From: Bacteroidales bacterium
GTDB taxonomy: Bacteria; Bacteroidota; Bacteroidia; Bacteroidales; UBA932
Length of the DNA: 64,000 nucleotides
Direction of reading: 5' to 3'
NCBI GenBank assembly: GCA_015060325.1
Contig: SUYQ01000009.1
Coordinates: 31,775 to 95,774, forward strand
Below the pieces are notes generated by a model. It did not search any database. It saw only the letters and a list, made by a program, of their open reading frames with translations, and was not told the origin of the DNA. Below, in pieces: positions 45,573 through 55,930 of the stretch. Each line of letters begins with the position of its first letter. The stretch's first letter is position 1. A program made the translations under genes and the position numbers.

Positions 45573-47510
45573 ATGGCTTTTCTTAAATTCAACAAGTCTG
45601 AGCTTGTGAACCTGGAGTACTCGCTCAAGCGTGAGATCATCGCCGCGAACGAGACAGGTGCCTATTGCAATACGTCCATCGTGACCTGCAACACAAGGCG
45701 CTACCATGGTCTTCTTGCTGTCCCTGTTGATGAATTGGGTGGCGGAAAGTATATGCTGCTTTCTGCGCTGGATGAGAGTCTTGTTCTCAGAGGTAAGCAG
45801 TTCAACCTCGGCATCCACTGCTATGGTGACACTTATGATCCTAAGGGACATAAGTACATCATCGACTTCGATGCCAATCCGGTTCCCGTCATCACCTATA
45901 AGGTGGGCGGAATCCTTTTCACCAAGACCATCATGATGGTCCCTGACTCCGATCAGGTCCTCATCAAGTATGAGCTTCTTGAAGCTCCTTCGAAGCTGAC
46001 GCTTATGCTGAAGCCTTTCCTTGCGTTCAGAAGCGTGCACAGTCTGACAAGTCAGAATCCTGAGGCATACACAGGATATGATGAGGTGGATGGTGGCGTG
46101 GCTTTCCGTCTTTACAACGGATTCCCATATCTGAACATGCAGATTTCAGGGCAGTCTTCGTTCAAATACCAGCCATACTGGTACAGCGGAGTGACATATT
46201 CGGATGAGTATCGTCGCGGATTCGACTGCCGTGAGGATCTCTTTGTTCCGGGTTCATTCTCACTCGAGATGAAGCCAGGCGATGCGGTAGTGTTCTCGGC
46301 GTCTGTCAATGAGATCAATCCTAAGGGTCTGAAGAGGAAGTTTACCGACACTCTCAAGAAGATGGCTGTGATCGAGAACTATGAGGATCTCCTTGTTCAT
46401 GATGCAGAGATGTTCAAGTGTCATGCAAACGGAAAGGCGCGCATCAATGCCGGCTTCTCTTGGCTTGAGACAGGACTCCTTCGAGAGACCATAGCTTCGC
46501 TTCCCGGACTGACTCTTTATGCAAACGGCGATTGTGAGGAATTCGAGAAGATCCTCGATACGCTCATCGAGGATGAGCAGGACCGCCTGTTCCGTCGTAC
46601 GACCCAGTGTGAGGCTCCTCTGCGACTCACAGAGACCATCCAGCAGTACATCCGTTTCAGCGGAAAGGAAAAGCAGATATGGAAGAAATACGGAGAGACT
46701 CTCAAGAAGATCATCGAGAGCTATGCTCCTGGATGCAGAAAGGAGATCTCGATGCATCCTAACGGACTTCTCTGGGCTCAGATGGACGGCGTTGCCCTTT
46801 CATGGATGAACGCATACGTATATGGCAATCCTGTGACGGAGAGAGCCGGCTACCAGGTGGAGACAAACGCATACTGGTACAATGCCCTCTGCTTTGCAAT
46901 AGATATGGAAAACAAGTACGGACCTAAGAAGAGCGCCTTCGTCGAGCGCTGGAGCATGGTCCGTGACCTGGTGAAGGAAAACTTCCAGCCTACATTCTGG
47001 AGAGAGGAGTGGGGCTACCTTGTGGACTACGTAGGAAACGGTCCTGTCAGCCAGGCTGTAAGACCAAATATGCTTATTCCTGCATATCTGGAGTATTGTC
47101 CTGTAGACGACGAGGTGATTTCTGCAATCGTCATGACCATCAACGATGAGCTCCTTACTAAGAGGGGACTGAGGTCGCTTTCTCCTAGAAATGAGGCCTA
47201 CAGAGGAGTCTATGAGGGATCTCAGATCGACCGCGACCTGGCATATCACCAGGGCTGCGCGTTCCCTGATCTCCTTGCGCCATATATCGACCTGTGCTTC
47301 AGGATGATGGGTTCGACATTCTATGGAAGAGCGAAGTATCTCGTCGAGGGATTCTTTGAAGATATAAGCAAGCACGGCGTCGGTGCATTCTCTGAGCTTT
47401 ATGACGGAGACCCTCCTCATGAGCCGCACGGAGCTATCGCTTCTGCAATGAGTACAGCTGCCTTGCTTCAGATAGTACATGTAATGAAACAATATAATAA
47501 GGAGGACTAG
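45573..47510 (+). CDS. Glycogen debranching enzyme (amylo-alpha-1,6-glucosidase type)
   Basis: CNTRRYHGLLAVP; WAQMDGVALSWMNAYVYGNPVTERAGYQVETNAYWYNAL; YEGSQIDRDLAYHQGCAFPDLLAPYIDL. Confidence 0.9.
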   Translation: MAFLKFNKSELVNLEYSLKREIIAANETGAYCNTSIVTCNTRRYHGLLAVPVDELGGGKYMLLSALDESLVLRGKQFNLGIHCYGDTYDPKGHKYIIDFDANPVPVITYKVGGILFTKTIMMVPDSDQVLIKYELLEAPSKLTLMLKPFLAFRSVHSLTSQNPEAYTGYDEVDGGVAFRLYNGFPYLNMQISGQSSFKYQPYWYSGVTYSDEYRRGFDCREDLFVPGSFSLEMKPGDAVVFSASVNEINPKGLKRKFTDTLKKMAVIENYEDLLVHDAEMFKCHANGKARINAGFSWLETGLLRETIASLPGLTLYANGDCEEFEKILDTLIEDEQDRLFRRTTQCEAPLRLTETIQQYIRFSGKEKQIWKKYGETLKKIIESYAPGCRKEISMHPNGLLWAQMDGVALSWMNAYVYGNPVTERAGYQVETNAYWYNALCFAIDMENKYGPKKSAFVERWSMVRDLVKENFQPTFWREEWGYLVDYVGNGPVSQAVRPNMLIPAYLEYCPVDDEVISAIVMTINDELLTKRGLRSLSPRNEAYRGVYEGSQIDRDLAYHQGCAFPDLLAPYIDLCFRMMGSTFYGRAKYLVEGFFEDISKHGVGAFSELYDGDPPHEPHGAIASAMSTAALLQIVHVMKQYNKED

Positions 47511-47512
47511 GT

Positions 47513-48811
47513 ATGAGAGTTCTGATGTTCGGATGGGAGTTTCCTCCTCATATTGCAGGAGGACTCGGTACAGCATGCTACGGTATGACCAAGGGCCTGG
47601 CCTACAATGATGTTGACGTGCTTTTCGTGATGCCTTCGGCTTCCGGAGACGAGGACGAGAGCGCTGTGAAGATAATCAACGCCAGCGACGTTGCGATCGA
47701 TACCGTAAGCGCTACAGTAGATGAGTTCCTCGGAAAGGTTCAGTTCGTGCACATCGGCACCAACATGGTCCCTTATGTGGATCCTCAGGACTTCACAAAG
47801 ATGGTGGAGGAAGAGAGGAAGAGACAGATCAAGAGCTTCCGTGTGCAGTACGGCCAGAAGTATAAATTCTCGGGAAAGTACGGTGCTAACCTTATGGAAG
47901 AGGTTGCGCGCTATGCGATGGTGGGTGCAACGATCGCTCTACAGTATAAGGATCAGTTTGATGTGATCCATGCTCATGACTGGCTCACATATCTTGCCGG
48001 TATCGCTGCGAAACAGCTTACGGGCAAGCCTCTCGTAGTGCATATGCATGCTACTTCATATGACCGTGCAAGTGACGATCAGGTAGATACACGAGTGGTT
48101 GACCTTGAGACTAAGGGTATGATGGCGGCTGACAAGGTGATGGCGGTGAGCGAACTCACAAGAAACATCTGCATCAACCGCTATGGAATAGATCCTGACA
48201 AGGTCGTGGCCGTCCATAACGCAGTGGACTTCAGCGGCCGCGAGAAACTTGAGGTCGAGAGAAACGTAAAGGAGAAGGTGGTTACCTTCCTTGGTCGTGT
48301 GACTTATCAGAAAGGTCCTGAGTATTTCATCGAGGCTGCTGCCAAGGTGCTCAAGAGATGCAACAACGTCCGTTTCGTGATGGCCGGAAGCGGAGACATG
48401 CTCAACAGATGTATCCGCCACGTCGCACGTCTGGGTATTTCAGACAGGTTCCATTTCACAGGCTTCCTTCGTGGAAAGGAGGTGCACAAGATGTTTGCAC
48501 TTTCGGATGTATATGTGATGCCGTCGATTTCGGAGCCTTTCGGAATCTCGCCGCTTGAGGCAATGCAGACAAATGTACCTTCGATCATTTCAAAGCAGTC
48601 AGGCTGTGCAGAAATCCTGAAGTATGCCCTCAAGGTGGACTTCTGGGATGTGGATGCGATGTCTGATGCGATATACGGCCTCCTTCAGTATCCTGCAATC
48701 TCGCATCTTGCTGCTCGTTGCGGATATGATGAGGTGAACAGCATCAAGTGGAATGATGTTGCATCAAAGATCAAGGGTATTTACCAGGAAGTAATTGATA
48801 AGAATAAATAA
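47513..48811 (+). CDS. Glycosyltransferase (GT4-like), probable glycogen/alpha-glucan synthase
   Basis: MRVLMFGWEFPPHIAGGLGTACYGMTKGL; VAVHNAVDFSGRE; VMPSISEPFGISPLEAMQTNVPSIISKQSG. Confidence 0.88.
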   Translation: MRVLMFGWEFPPHIAGGLGTACYGMTKGLAYNDVDVLFVMPSASGDEDESAVKIINASDVAIDTVSATVDEFLGKVQFVHIGTNMVPYVDPQDFTKMVEEERKRQIKSFRVQYGQKYKFSGKYGANLMEEVARYAMVGATIALQYKDQFDVIHAHDWLTYLAGIAAKQLTGKPLVVHMHATSYDRASDDQVDTRVVDLETKGMMAADKVMAVSELTRNICINRYGIDPDKVVAVHNAVDFSGREKLEVERNVKEKVVTFLGRVTYQKGPEYFIEAAAKVLKRCNNVRFVMAGSGDMLNRCIRHVARLGISDRFHFTGFLRGKEVHKMFALSDVYVMPSISEPFGISPLEAMQTNVPSIISKQSGCAEILKYALKVDFWDVDAMSDAIYGLLQYPAISHLAARCGYDEVNSIKWNDVASKIKGIYQEVIDKNK

Positions 48812-48823
48812 AACTATATAATC

Positions 48824-50167
48824 ATGAAAAAGAGTATTTGTCTGTATTTTCAGGTACATCAGCCAGCAAGGTTGAGACTATACAGATTCTTTGACATCGG
48901 AAAGGATTCCCACTATTACGATGACTTTGCAAACAGGACCATTCTCCGCAGGGTGGCTCAGAAGTGCTATCTTCCAATGAACGCTCTCCTTCTTGAGCTC
49001 ATCGAGGCCAACAAGGGTGCATTCAAGGTTGCATTCTCCATCTCAGGAACAGTTCTGGAGCAGTTTGACCGATATGCACCGGAGGTTATCGACAGCTTCC
49101 GCAAGCTTGCCCAGACCGGTAATGTGGAGTTCCTTTCAGAGACTTACTATCATTCTCTTGCATCTCTCGCGTCTGAGACTGAGTTCAAGTATCAGGTAGA
49201 GAAGCATAAGGCTGCCATCGAGCATTATTTCGGTGTGACTCCAAAGGCTTTCCGTAACACTGAGCTCATCTATTCCGATGCAATCGGCGAGATGGTATAT
49301 GATATGGGTTTCAAGACCATGCTTACAGAGGGTGCAAGACACGTCCTCGGTTGGAAGAGCCCTAACTTCGTATACAGCTGTGCTCAGGCTCCAGGTCTGA
49401 AGCTCCTGCTCAAGAACTCAAGCCTCAGCGACGACATCGCATTCCGTTTCTCAGACAGAGGATGGTCAGACTGGCCGCTCACAGGAGAGAAGTATCTCTC
49501 ATGGGTCAAGGCTGCTGCCCAGAACGAAGAGGTGGTGAACCTTTTCATGGATTATGAGACTTTCGGAGAGCACCAGAAGGCATCCAGCGGAATCTTCGAT
49601 TTCATGAGATATTTCCCTCAGGAAGTGATCAAGGATGGAGAATTCGAGTTCGTGACTCCTTCACAGGCAGCCAAGAAACATCGTCCGGTAGGCGAGCTTG
49701 ATGTGATGGACCCTATCTCATGGGCAGATGAGGAGCGTGATGTTACCGCTTGGCTTGGCAACGAGCTGCAGAATGACGCTTTCAACAAGCTTTACGATCA
49801 GGTTGAGAAACTCTCCCTTCTTGACAATGAGGCTCTCTGGTCTGACTTCGGTCACCTCCAGGAAAGCGACCATTTCTATTATATGTGTACAAAGTTCTTC
49901 TCGGACGGAGCAGTGCATAAATATTTCAACCCGTATGATACTCCATATGAGGCGTTTATCAACTATATGAACGTGCTAAGTGATTTTATTTTACGAGTAG
50001 ATGATGCAATTTCCGTTTTAGATGTTAACTTTGCACCCGCAAAGGAGAAGAAAGCCCCTGCAAAGAAGGCAGTGAAGAAGACTGCACCAAAGGCTAAGGC
50101 AGCTCCGAAGGCAAAGGCAGAGCCAAAGGCGAAAAAGCCTGCGGCGAAGAAGACAACCAAGAAATAG
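48824..50167 (+). CDS. GH57-family alpha-amylase/glycosidase with Lys/Ala/Pro-rich C-terminal tail
   Basis: ICLYFQVHQPARLRLYRFFDIG; FMDYETFGEHQ; tail KKAPAKKAVKKTAPKAKAAPKAKAEPKAKKPAAKKTTKK. Confidence 0.9.
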   Translation: MKKSICLYFQVHQPARLRLYRFFDIGKDSHYYDDFANRTILRRVAQKCYLPMNALLLELIEANKGAFKVAFSISGTVLEQFDRYAPEVIDSFRKLAQTGNVEFLSETYYHSLASLASETEFKYQVEKHKAAIEHYFGVTPKAFRNTELIYSDAIGEMVYDMGFKTMLTEGARHVLGWKSPNFVYSCAQAPGLKLLLKNSSLSDDIAFRFSDRGWSDWPLTGEKYLSWVKAAAQNEEVVNLFMDYETFGEHQKASSGIFDFMRYFPQEVIKDGEFEFVTPSQAAKKHRPVGELDVMDPISWADEERDVTAWLGNELQNDAFNKLYDQVEKLSLLDNEALWSDFGHLQESDHFYYMCTKFFSDGAVHKYFNPYDTPYEAFINYMNVLSDFILRVDDAISVLDVNFAPAKEKKAPAKKAVKKTAPKAKAAPKAKAEPKAKKPAAKKTTKK

Positions 50168-50168
50168 A

Positions 50169-50234
50169 AGATCTCTCGACTTCGCTCGAGATGACATGTG
50201 TCATTTCGACCGAGCGAAGCGAGTGGAGAAATCT
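50169..50234. repeat. Head-to-head pair of TGTC-hairpin repeats (stems ATCTC/GAGAT and ATTTC/GAAAT)
   Basis: agatctctcgacttcgctcgagatgaca + tg + tgtcatttcgaccgagcgaagcgagtggagaaatct. Confidence 0.9.
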
Positions 50235-50309
50235 GAATATATTTTCCCCGGGCGGATCCCGATGCAAGGGTTCCGACCGGGGTAACTAAGTAAATTTTTA
50301 ACGTAACAG

Positions 50310-53300
50310 ATGAAAACAGAAATTATCAAACCGGATTATCTGTTTGAAGTTAGTTGGGAAGTGTGTAATAAGGTGGGCGGAATCTATACTGTGATCGCCA
50401 CCAAATCCCTTTATCTCAAGAATGAGTTCAACAGGCGCCATATCATGGTCGGTCCTGATGTGTGGATGGATACAGAAACTAACCCTGATTTCATAGAGGA
50501 TCCTGCATTGTACCGTGCCTGGAAGCTTCAGGCGGCTACCGAAGGACTGAGAGTCCGAATCGGCCGTTGGAACGTTCCCGGCAAGCCGACAGCAATCCTC
50601 GTTGATTTCAAGCAGTTCCTTACCCGTCAGAATGAAATTCTTACGGAATTCTGGAAGAATTTTGGTGTGGATTCCCTCACCGGAAACTGGGATTACAGGG
50701 AATCAGCCCTTTTCGGTTATGCTGCCGGAAGGGTGATTGAGAGTTTCTACAGATTCAATCTCGATTCTTCAGACAAGGTCGTGGCTCAGTTCCACGAGTG
50801 GATGACAGGTACAGGTCTCCTTTACCTGAAGTCAGTCAATGCTCCGATAGCGTCAGTCTTCACGACTCATGCGACAGTTATCGGAAGATGCATCGCAGGC
50901 AACAACCTGCCTCTTTACGATGGTATTAATGGCTACGATGCAGATGACAAGGCACGCCAGTTCAACGTGGTCGCAAGACATTCGTTGGAGAAGAAGGCCG
51001 CTCAGAACAGCGACATCTTCACAACAGTCAGCGACATCACGGCTCAGGAATGCCGTCAGTTCCTCGGAAGGCCTGTAGACGTGGTCACCCCTAACGGTTT
51101 CGAACCGAGCTTCACTCCTGCTACAGACGAGGAGTATGAAAATCTTCGTGCAACCGCAAGGCAGAAGCTCATGACGGTCGCTTCTGCGATGTGTGGCGAG
51201 GACGTGCCGGAAAATGCTCTTCTGGTAGGTATCGGAGGACGCTATGAGTGGAAGAACAAGGGTATAGATGTGTTCATCGATGCTCTTGACAAACTCAATC
51301 ATACGGACTTCAAGGGAAAGAGCGTGCATGCCTTCATAATGATCCCTTCAGGTCATAACGGACCGGACAAACAGCTTGTTGCCAAGCTGGACGGTAACGG
51401 CTCGAACTATGTCACCAGGACATCGCACTATCTGATGAACCCTGAATATGACAACGTCACAAGACGTCTTAATGACCTTAATCTCAATAATGCAACAGGC
51501 GACAAGGTAAAGGTATATTTCATTCCTTCTTATCTTAATGGTAATGACGGCGTGTTCAATATGCCTTATTATGACCTTCTCGCAGGTCTCGACCTCACTC
51601 TTTTCCCTTCATATTACGAACCATGGGGATATACTCCGCTTGAGAGTCTCGCATTCAGGGTTCCTACCCTGACAACTACTCTTGCCGGATTCGGTCTCTG
51701 GGTGCGTACATATTACGGCAAGAAGCATCCGGGCATCACTGTGCTTGACAGAAGCGACTCGAATTATTTCGAGGTGGTTGACGGTGTGGCACAGCGTGTG
51801 ATGGAGATGGCATCGCTCCGCAAGGATACCCGCAAGAAGTATATGCAGAATGCCAAGGAGGTTTCTGAAATTGCCCTTTGGGAGAACAATATCAAGTATT
51901 ATAAGGAAGCTTACTCAAAAGCTTTGGAAAAATTAATATCGGTCAAGGGCCTATATCCTGCGACCAGAACCAATAAATCTATGGAATACAGAAAATTTGA
52001 AGTAAATCATCCGACATGGAACAGCGTGATCGTTTCACGTAACCTTCCTGAAAGTCTTAAAGATCTCGAAATATTGTCCAAGAACCTTTGGTGGTGCTGG
52101 AATGAGTCTGCAAAGAACCTCTTTGCAACAGTAGATCCTGAAGCATGGGAGCTTTCAGGACAGAATCCTATCGCAATGCTTGACAAGGTAAGCCTCAAGA
52201 GATATCAGAAGCTCGAGAAGGATACCAAGTTCCTTGCTGACCTCAAGGCCGTGATGGACGAGTTCAATGCATACATGGCTCTCAAGGCTGAGCGCACGAC
52301 TCCTTCGGTAGCATACTTCTGCATGGAGTACGGTCTGGATACGTCACTCAAGATCTACTCTGGTGGTCTCGGTATCCTTGCCGGTGACTACATCAAGGAG
52401 ACATCAGACATGAACACCAACCTCGTGGCTGTAGGTCTTCTCTACCGTTATGGTTACTTCAACCAGAAGCTTACCGCTCATGGTGAGCAGGTGGCGGAGG
52501 ACGTAGCACAGAACTTCAACAAGATTCCTGCAACTCCTGTACGTGACGAGAACGGTAACTGGGTGAGCATAAGCGTTGCCTTCCCTGGACGTAACCTCAA
52601 CGCACGTCTCTGGAGAGTGGATGTCGGACGTACAGAGCTCTATCTCCTTGATACAGATATTCCTGAAAATCTTCCTGAGGACAGGTCAATCACATACAAC
52701 CTTTACGGCGGTGATCTTGAGAACCGTCTCAAGCAGGAGCTTCTTCTTGGTGTCGGCGGTATCCGTGCACTCCGCAAGCTCGGCTTCAATCCGCAGGTAT
52801 ACCACTGCAACGAGGGTCATGCGGCATTCATCGGACTCGAGCGTCTTCGCGAGCTCATCGCTGAGCAGAACCTTGAGTTCCAGGAGGCTCTCGAGGTAGT
52901 AAGGGCATCATCACTCTTCACTACACACACTCCTGTACCTGCAGGACACGACGCATTCGACGAAGGTCTTCTCCGCAAGTACATCAGCCACTATCCGCAG
53001 CGCCTGAAGATCGACTGGGAGACCATGATGGGTCTTGGAAAGGACAACGGTGCTGACGTGAACGAGAAGTTCTCGATGTCTATCCTTGCAGCCAACATCT
53101 CACAGGGTGTTAACGGAGTTTCATGGCTCCACGGTGAGGTCAGCAAGGACATCCTCGGACATATGTGGCCAGGTTACCTCCCTGAGGAACTTCACGTAAG
53201 CTACGTTACAAACGGTGTACACTATCCTACATGGACAGCTCCGGAGTGGAAGGCGGTTCATGAGAAGGTCTTCGGCGAGGAGTTCAAGACTCACCACTAT

Positions 53301-54545
53301 GACAAGTCATGCTTCGACGGCATCTACAAGATCTCTGACGAGGAGGTATGGAATATCCGCACTTCTCTCCGCAAGAAGCTCATCGACGAGGTGAAGAGAA
53401 GACTCTCGGACCCTGAGGCTGCAAACCACTATTCACCTAAGCAGGTGGTTACAATCAAGGAGAACCTCCGTGACGATGTGCTTACAATCGGTTTCGCACG
53501 CCGTTTCGCAACATACAAGAGAGCTCACCTCCTTTTCCGCGACCTTGACAGACTTGCAGAGATCGTGAACGATCCTAAGCAGCCTGTACAGTTCCTCTTC
53601 GCAGGAAAGGCTCACCCTGCTGACAAGGCAGGTCAGGATCTCATCAAGATGATCGTAGACATCTCTAAGCAGGAGCGTTTCATCGGTAAGATCGTTTTCG
53701 TCCCTAACTATGACATCACAGTTGCCAAGTATCTCGTACAGGGAGTAGACGTATGGATGAACAACCCTACACGTCCTCTCGAGGCTTCAGGTACTTCAGG
53801 AGAAAAGGCTGCCATGAACGGTGTAATGCACTTCTCTGTTCTTGACGGATGGTGGGTTGAAGGCTACAAGAAGGGAGCCGGATGGGCACTTCCTATGAAG
53901 AGAACATATGACGACCAGAACTATCAGGACGAGCTCGATGCAGCTACAATCTACAATATCATCGAGAACGAGATCGCTCCTACATTCTACAACAAGTCAC
54001 TCTCTACAGGCCGTTCTTCTGACTGGATCGAGTACATCAAGAACTGTGTGGCTCAGGTAGCATGCAACTTCACAACCAACCGTATGCTTACCGACTACAT
54101 CGAACAGTATTATGTTCCACAGGCAGCAAGATTCGACTCAGTGGTTGCTGATGACTACGCAAAGGCACGCGAGATCGCAGCTTGGAAGAAGCATCTCCGT
54201 CGTGAGTGGAAGAACATCGAGGTTGTTTCAGTCACAGCTCCTGACAGCAACAGCGACTCACTTGCAATCGGAAATGAGTTCAAGGCAGAGATCGTTCTGA
54301 ATATCGGAGACCTCAAGGCTGAGGAGATCGGTGTTGAGATCCTCTTCGCTATCGAGAAGAAGGGCAAGCTCCATATCCAGGAGCGCTATGAGTTCACTCC
54401 GGTAGAGTGCGCTGACGGAACAGCCAAGTATGTGGCTACCATAACTCCAGACAGGTCCGGCATCTATCAGGTGGCAGGTCGTATCTATGCGAAGAACGAT
54501 CTTCTCCCTCACCGCCAGGACTTCGAACTTGTAAGATGGTTGTAG
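50310..54545 (+). CDS. Fusion: N-terminal GT3-like glycogen synthase plus C-terminal GT35 alpha-glucan phosphorylase
   Basis: N-term FEVSWEVCNKVGGIYTVIATKS...FPSYYEPWGYTPLESLAF; C-term GGLGILAGDYIKETSD, CNEGHAAFIGLERL, EASGTSGEKAAMNGV. Confidence 0.9.
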   Translation: MKTEIIKPDYLFEVSWEVCNKVGGIYTVIATKSLYLKNEFNRRHIMVGPDVWMDTETNPDFIEDPALYRAWKLQAATEGLRVRIGRWNVPGKPTAILVDFKQFLTRQNEILTEFWKNFGVDSLTGNWDYRESALFGYAAGRVIESFYRFNLDSSDKVVAQFHEWMTGTGLLYLKSVNAPIASVFTTHATVIGRCIAGNNLPLYDGINGYDADDKARQFNVVARHSLEKKAAQNSDIFTTVSDITAQECRQFLGRPVDVVTPNGFEPSFTPATDEEYENLRATARQKLMTVASAMCGEDVPENALLVGIGGRYEWKNKGIDVFIDALDKLNHTDFKGKSVHAFIMIPSGHNGPDKQLVAKLDGNGSNYVTRTSHYLMNPEYDNVTRRLNDLNLNNATGDKVKVYFIPSYLNGNDGVFNMPYYDLLAGLDLTLFPSYYEPWGYTPLESLAFRVPTLTTTLAGFGLWVRTYYGKKHPGITVLDRSDSNYFEVVDGVAQRVMEMASLRKDTRKKYMQNAKEVSEIALWENNIKYYKEAYSKALEKLISVKGLYPATRTNKSMEYRKFEVNHPTWNSVIVSRNLPESLKDLEILSKNLWWCWNESAKNLFATVDPEAWELSGQNPIAMLDKVSLKRYQKLEKDTKFLADLKAVMDEFNAYMALKAERTTPSVAYFCMEYGLDTSLKIYSGGLGILAGDYIKETSDMNTNLVAVGLLYRYGYFNQKLTAHGEQVAEDVAQNFNKIPATPVRDENGNWVSISVAFPGRNLNARLWRVDVGRTELYLLDTDIPENLPEDRSITYNLYGGDLENRLKQELLLGVGGIRALRKLGFNPQVYHCNEGHAAFIGLERLRELIAEQNLEFQEALEVVRASSLFTTHTPVPAGHDAFDEGLLRKYISHYPQRLKIDWETMMGLGKDNGADVNEKFSMSILAANISQGVNGVSWLHGEVSKDILGHMWPGYLPEELHVSYVTNGVHYPTWTAPEWKAVHEKVFGEEFKTHHYDKSCFDGIYKISDEEVWNIRTSLRKKLIDEVKRRLSDPEAANHYSPKQVVTIKENLRDDVLTIGFARRFATYKRAHLLFRDLDRLAEIVNDPKQPVQFLFAGKAHPADKAGQDLIKMIVDISKQERFIGKIVFVPNYDITVAKYLVQGVDVWMNNPTRPLEASGTSGEKAAMNGVMHFSVLDGWWVEGYKKGAGWALPMKRTYDDQNYQDELDAATIYNIIENEIAPTFYNKSLSTGRSSDWIEYIKNCVAQVACNFTTNRMLTDYIEQYYVPQAARFDSVVADDYAKAREIAAWKKHLRREWKNIEVVSVTAPDSNSDSLAIGNEFKAEIVLNIGDLKAEEIGVEILFAIEKKGKLHIQERYEFTPVECADGTAKYVATITPDRSGIYQVAGRIYAKNDLLPHRQDFELVRWL

Positions 54546-55426
54546 CAACTGGATTTTTCGACGGTGTCCACACCGGACACCGTCATGTAATACAGCAGCT
54601 CGTAAGAACTGCGGCAGTACTCGGGGATGAAAGCATGGTCGTGACTTTCTGGCCACATCCCCGTAATGTGCTGCAAAAGGAGGCCCGTTCACTCAGGCTT
54701 CTTACCACGCTTGCCGAAAAGAAGCGGATGCTTCTGTCGATGGGTGTGGACAGGGTTGAGGTCCTTGACTTTACCAGGGAGTTCAGCAAGATGACATCGG
54801 AAGAATATTTCCTGATGTTGAAGAAAAATTATGATGCGACGGTCGTTCTGTTGGGATATGACAACAGGATGGGCTGTGATGCGGAAAGCGTTGATGACGT
54901 GATGCGTGCTGCTCTGACAGCGGGATTGGAGGTCGTCAAGACTGAAATGATCCCTTCAGTAGGAGGCTACGCAGTCAGCTCGACCAAGATACGTCAGAAA
55001 CTTGAGGAGGGGGATGTCAGGTCGGCTTCAGATATGCTGGGGTATACATATTCGCTGCTGGGAGTGGTCGTTGCCGGAAACAGGCTGGGCAGGACAATAG
55101 GATTCCCTACGGCAAACATGCAGCTCTATGAGCCATTGAAGCTGGTGCCTGCAAACGGAGTTTATTTCGTGCGTGTGAGAACGCTTGGGCGGAATCTGTA
55201 CGGTATGTGCAACATCGGATGCAGGCCTACGGTGGGGACAGGGAACTCCCGTACGATAGAGACTCATATCTTTGGATTTGATGAGGATATATATGGTCTT
55301 GACCTGGAAATTTCATTTCTTGACAAAATAAGGGATGAGGTCAGGTTCCGATCTTTAGAAGATTTAAGGATGCAGCTGGAAAAGGATAAGGAAATATGCC
55401 TTTCCTTGATGGCTGATAAAAAATAA
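54536..55426 (+). CDS. ribF: Bifunctional riboflavin kinase/FMN adenylyltransferase
   Basis: ATGFFDGVHTGHRHVIQQLV; GRTIGFPTANMQLYEPLKLVPANGVYFVRV. Confidence 0.95.
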   Translation: MVVATGFFDGVHTGHRHVIQQLVRTAAVLGDESMVVTFWPHPRNVLQKEARSLRLLTTLAEKKRMLLSMGVDRVEVLDFTREFSKMTSEEYFLMLKKNYDATVVLLGYDNRMGCDAESVDDVMRAALTAGLEVVKTEMIPSVGGYAVSSTKIRQKLEEGDVRSASDMLGYTYSLLGVVVAGNRLGRTIGFPTANMQLYEPLKLVPANGVYFVRVRTLGRNLYGMCNIGCRPTVGTGNSRTIETHIFGFDEDIYGLDLEISFLDKIRDEVRFRSLEDLRMQLEKDKEICLSLMADKK

Positions 55427-55433
55427 TTGAAAT

Positions 55434-55901
55434 ATGGATACTATAATCGTATTGCTTGTTCTGGTTCTCCCGACGATTTTCAGTCTGATAGGTAAGAAAT
55501 TCGAGGCAGCGGCCGAGGAGGGTGATGCTGAGGCTAAACCCAAGGCAGAAGCCGAAACTGGTGGGAATCGTAACGGTGAGATGGCCGATACCATGAAGAA
55601 GCTGGCTGAGATCTTTGGTCTTGATGATCCGTCCAGGACTAAAACCAACGAAGATCGTTTTCCAATGCCTTCTTCTCCTTTTGATGAGATGGATGAGTAT
55701 GAAGATGTGGCAGAGGAGCCTTCTGATGTCGAGATGCCGTTGCCGGCAGCAGTCAGCGAGGTCCAGGTACAAACACGTGCTGCAGCCTGTCATCAGCAGG
55801 TCCAGGAACAGCAGCATGAGGTGAAACGGCACAGGGAGACTATAGATCCGAAGAAACTCGTGATTTATTCCGAGATAATGAAACCGAAATTTTTAGAGTA
55901 G
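55434..55901 (+). CDS. Hypothetical membrane-anchored acidic protein
   Basis: N-terminal hydrophobic segment, low-complexity remainder; between ribF and greA. Confidence 0.55.
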   Translation: MDTIIVLLVLVLPTIFSLIGKKFEAAAEEGDAEAKPKAEAETGGNRNGEMADTMKKLAEIFGLDDPSRTKTNEDRFPMPSSPFDEMDEYEDVAEEPSDVEMPLPAAVSEVQVQTRAAACHQQVQEQQHEVKRHRETIDPKKLVIYSEIMKPKFLE

Positions 55902-55930
55902 AAACTATAATTCAGATAAATCAAATAATT

